This document shows, piece by piece, positions 6,584 through 6,909 of a DNA stretch of 6,909 bases (position 1 is the stretch's first letter; the number at the start of each line of letters is the position of its first letter). The position numbers and the translations under genes were made by a program. Source of the stretch: an uncultured Prevotella sp. Lineage in GTDB: Bacteria > Bacteroidota > Bacteroidia > Bacteroidales > Bacteroidaceae. The stretch is from contig URFI01000129.1 of the NCBI GenBank assembly GCA_900547085.1, forward strand, positions 1 through 6,909, read 5' to 3'. A model generated the notes under the pieces. That model was given only the letters and a program-made list of their open reading frames with translations, did no database searches and was not told the origin of the DNA.

Positions 6584-6909
6584 TTATCTTGCCACTTTCT
6601 TTCCACCTATTATATATATACCCTTTGGCAAATGCTGGAGGGCTTTCCAGCCTGTGCCCACCTTCACACCACGAAGGTTGTATATGGGCAGATGGTCTTG
6701 ATGAGCATTCTTTTCGATTGGGTCGATGCCGCTTGGCGTACGAGTCCGCCGTCTTTGTCATCGTGTCTATATGTCATCTTCTTGTTCCCACAGCACCACC
6801 TTGCCTTGCTGAAGCGATAGTGGCACGTTGATGAGGCGTTGGTTGCTGCTGCCACGAAAGAGCAGGTCAGGGTCTTTGAGCTTTTCCACAAACAGACCGT
6901 CTACTAACA
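6584..6909 (-). pseudogene. 3' end of an interrupted gene for a probable secreted/surface protein
   Basis: One frame is open from the right edge (6907) to a TAG at 6769-6767 and encodes 46 protein-like residues (VDGLFVEKLKDPDLLFRGSS ... GKVVLWEQEDD). Two codons later there is a TGA (6760-6758). The same frame then continues for 57 residues to a TAA at 6586-6584. That last part holds TPSGIDPIEKN, PIYNLRGVKV and LPKGIYIIGGKKVAR. This is the layout of the C-terminal tail found on many Prevotella/Bacteroides secreted proteins (T9SS-like sorting-tail style), which should be fused to a larger protein. Both sides look coding but are separated by stops. Between them, an adjacent frame reads DDKDGGLVR, so two compensating small indels would explain it as well as two stop mutations. 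It could be a real pseudogene or a sequencing error. The main domain lies outside the window and is not identified. Confidence 0.55.

Noticed and set aside
6758..6769. Stop-codon read-through or an alternative genetic code
   Set aside because: The four operon genes have no internal stops, and two different stop codons within 12 nt argue against recoding. Decay or sequence error is simpler.
6533..6831. Plus-strand frames of 80-95 codons at the right end
   Set aside because: They are antisense to the interrupted gene end whose minus-strand frame shows the Bacteroidota C-terminal tail; their translations look random.
6664..6891. 75-codon minus-strand frame
   Set aside because: It is out of frame with the coding-like stretches on both sides (6770-6907 and 6587-6757). 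Only the short DDKDGGLVR part fits a protein, probably as the bridge between two frameshifts.
1..6909. tRNA, rRNA, CRISPR array, insertion sequence or attachment site
   Set aside because: No cloverleaf-like sequence, no regularly spaced direct repeats, no transposase frame and no terminal inverted repeats were seen on either strand.

Overview
The window comes from a member of the Bacteroidota and is most Prevotella-like. Three things point there. First, a gene end at 6584-6757 encodes a C-terminal tail (PIYNLRGVKV ... LPKGIYIIGGKKVAR) typical of secreted or surface Prevotella/Bacteroides proteins. Second, there is a Bacteroides-type promoter -7 box (TACCTTTG, consensus TAnnTTTG). Third, several genes start without a good Shine-Dalgarno sequence. 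Species cannot be named from the sequence alone.

All supported genes lie on the minus strand, so the biological order runs right to left. At the right edge (6584-6909) is the 3' end of an upstream gene that is interrupted by two in-frame stops. Next (6304-6583) is an intergenic region with a candidate promoter, a 13-bp palindrome over its -7 box, and a strong rho-independent terminator that lies between that promoter and the next gene. Then comes a four-gene run read in one direction: a TetR-family repressor (5689-6303), two exporter-fold ABC half-transporters (3874-5661 and 2114-3877), and a large RND/MMPL-family membrane transporter (1-2101). The last of these is cut off by the left edge after 700 codons.

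Gene spacing in the run is 27 nt, a 4-nt ATGA overlap, and 12 nt, so it is very probably one operon. The two ABC subunits are divergent in sequence and have different D-loops, which suggests a heterodimer. With the RND pump and a local repressor this looks like an envelope transport module (export of a drug, lipid or peptide, or possibly siderophore/metal handling). The substrate cannot be read from sequence.

The most unusual detail is a perfect 3 x 8 bp tandem repeat at the junction of the two ABC genes. Removing one repeat unit would join the two genes in frame into one ~1179-residue full-length ABC transporter. The second point of interest is the terminator inside the apparent leader of the operon, which suggests attenuation or a short RNA.
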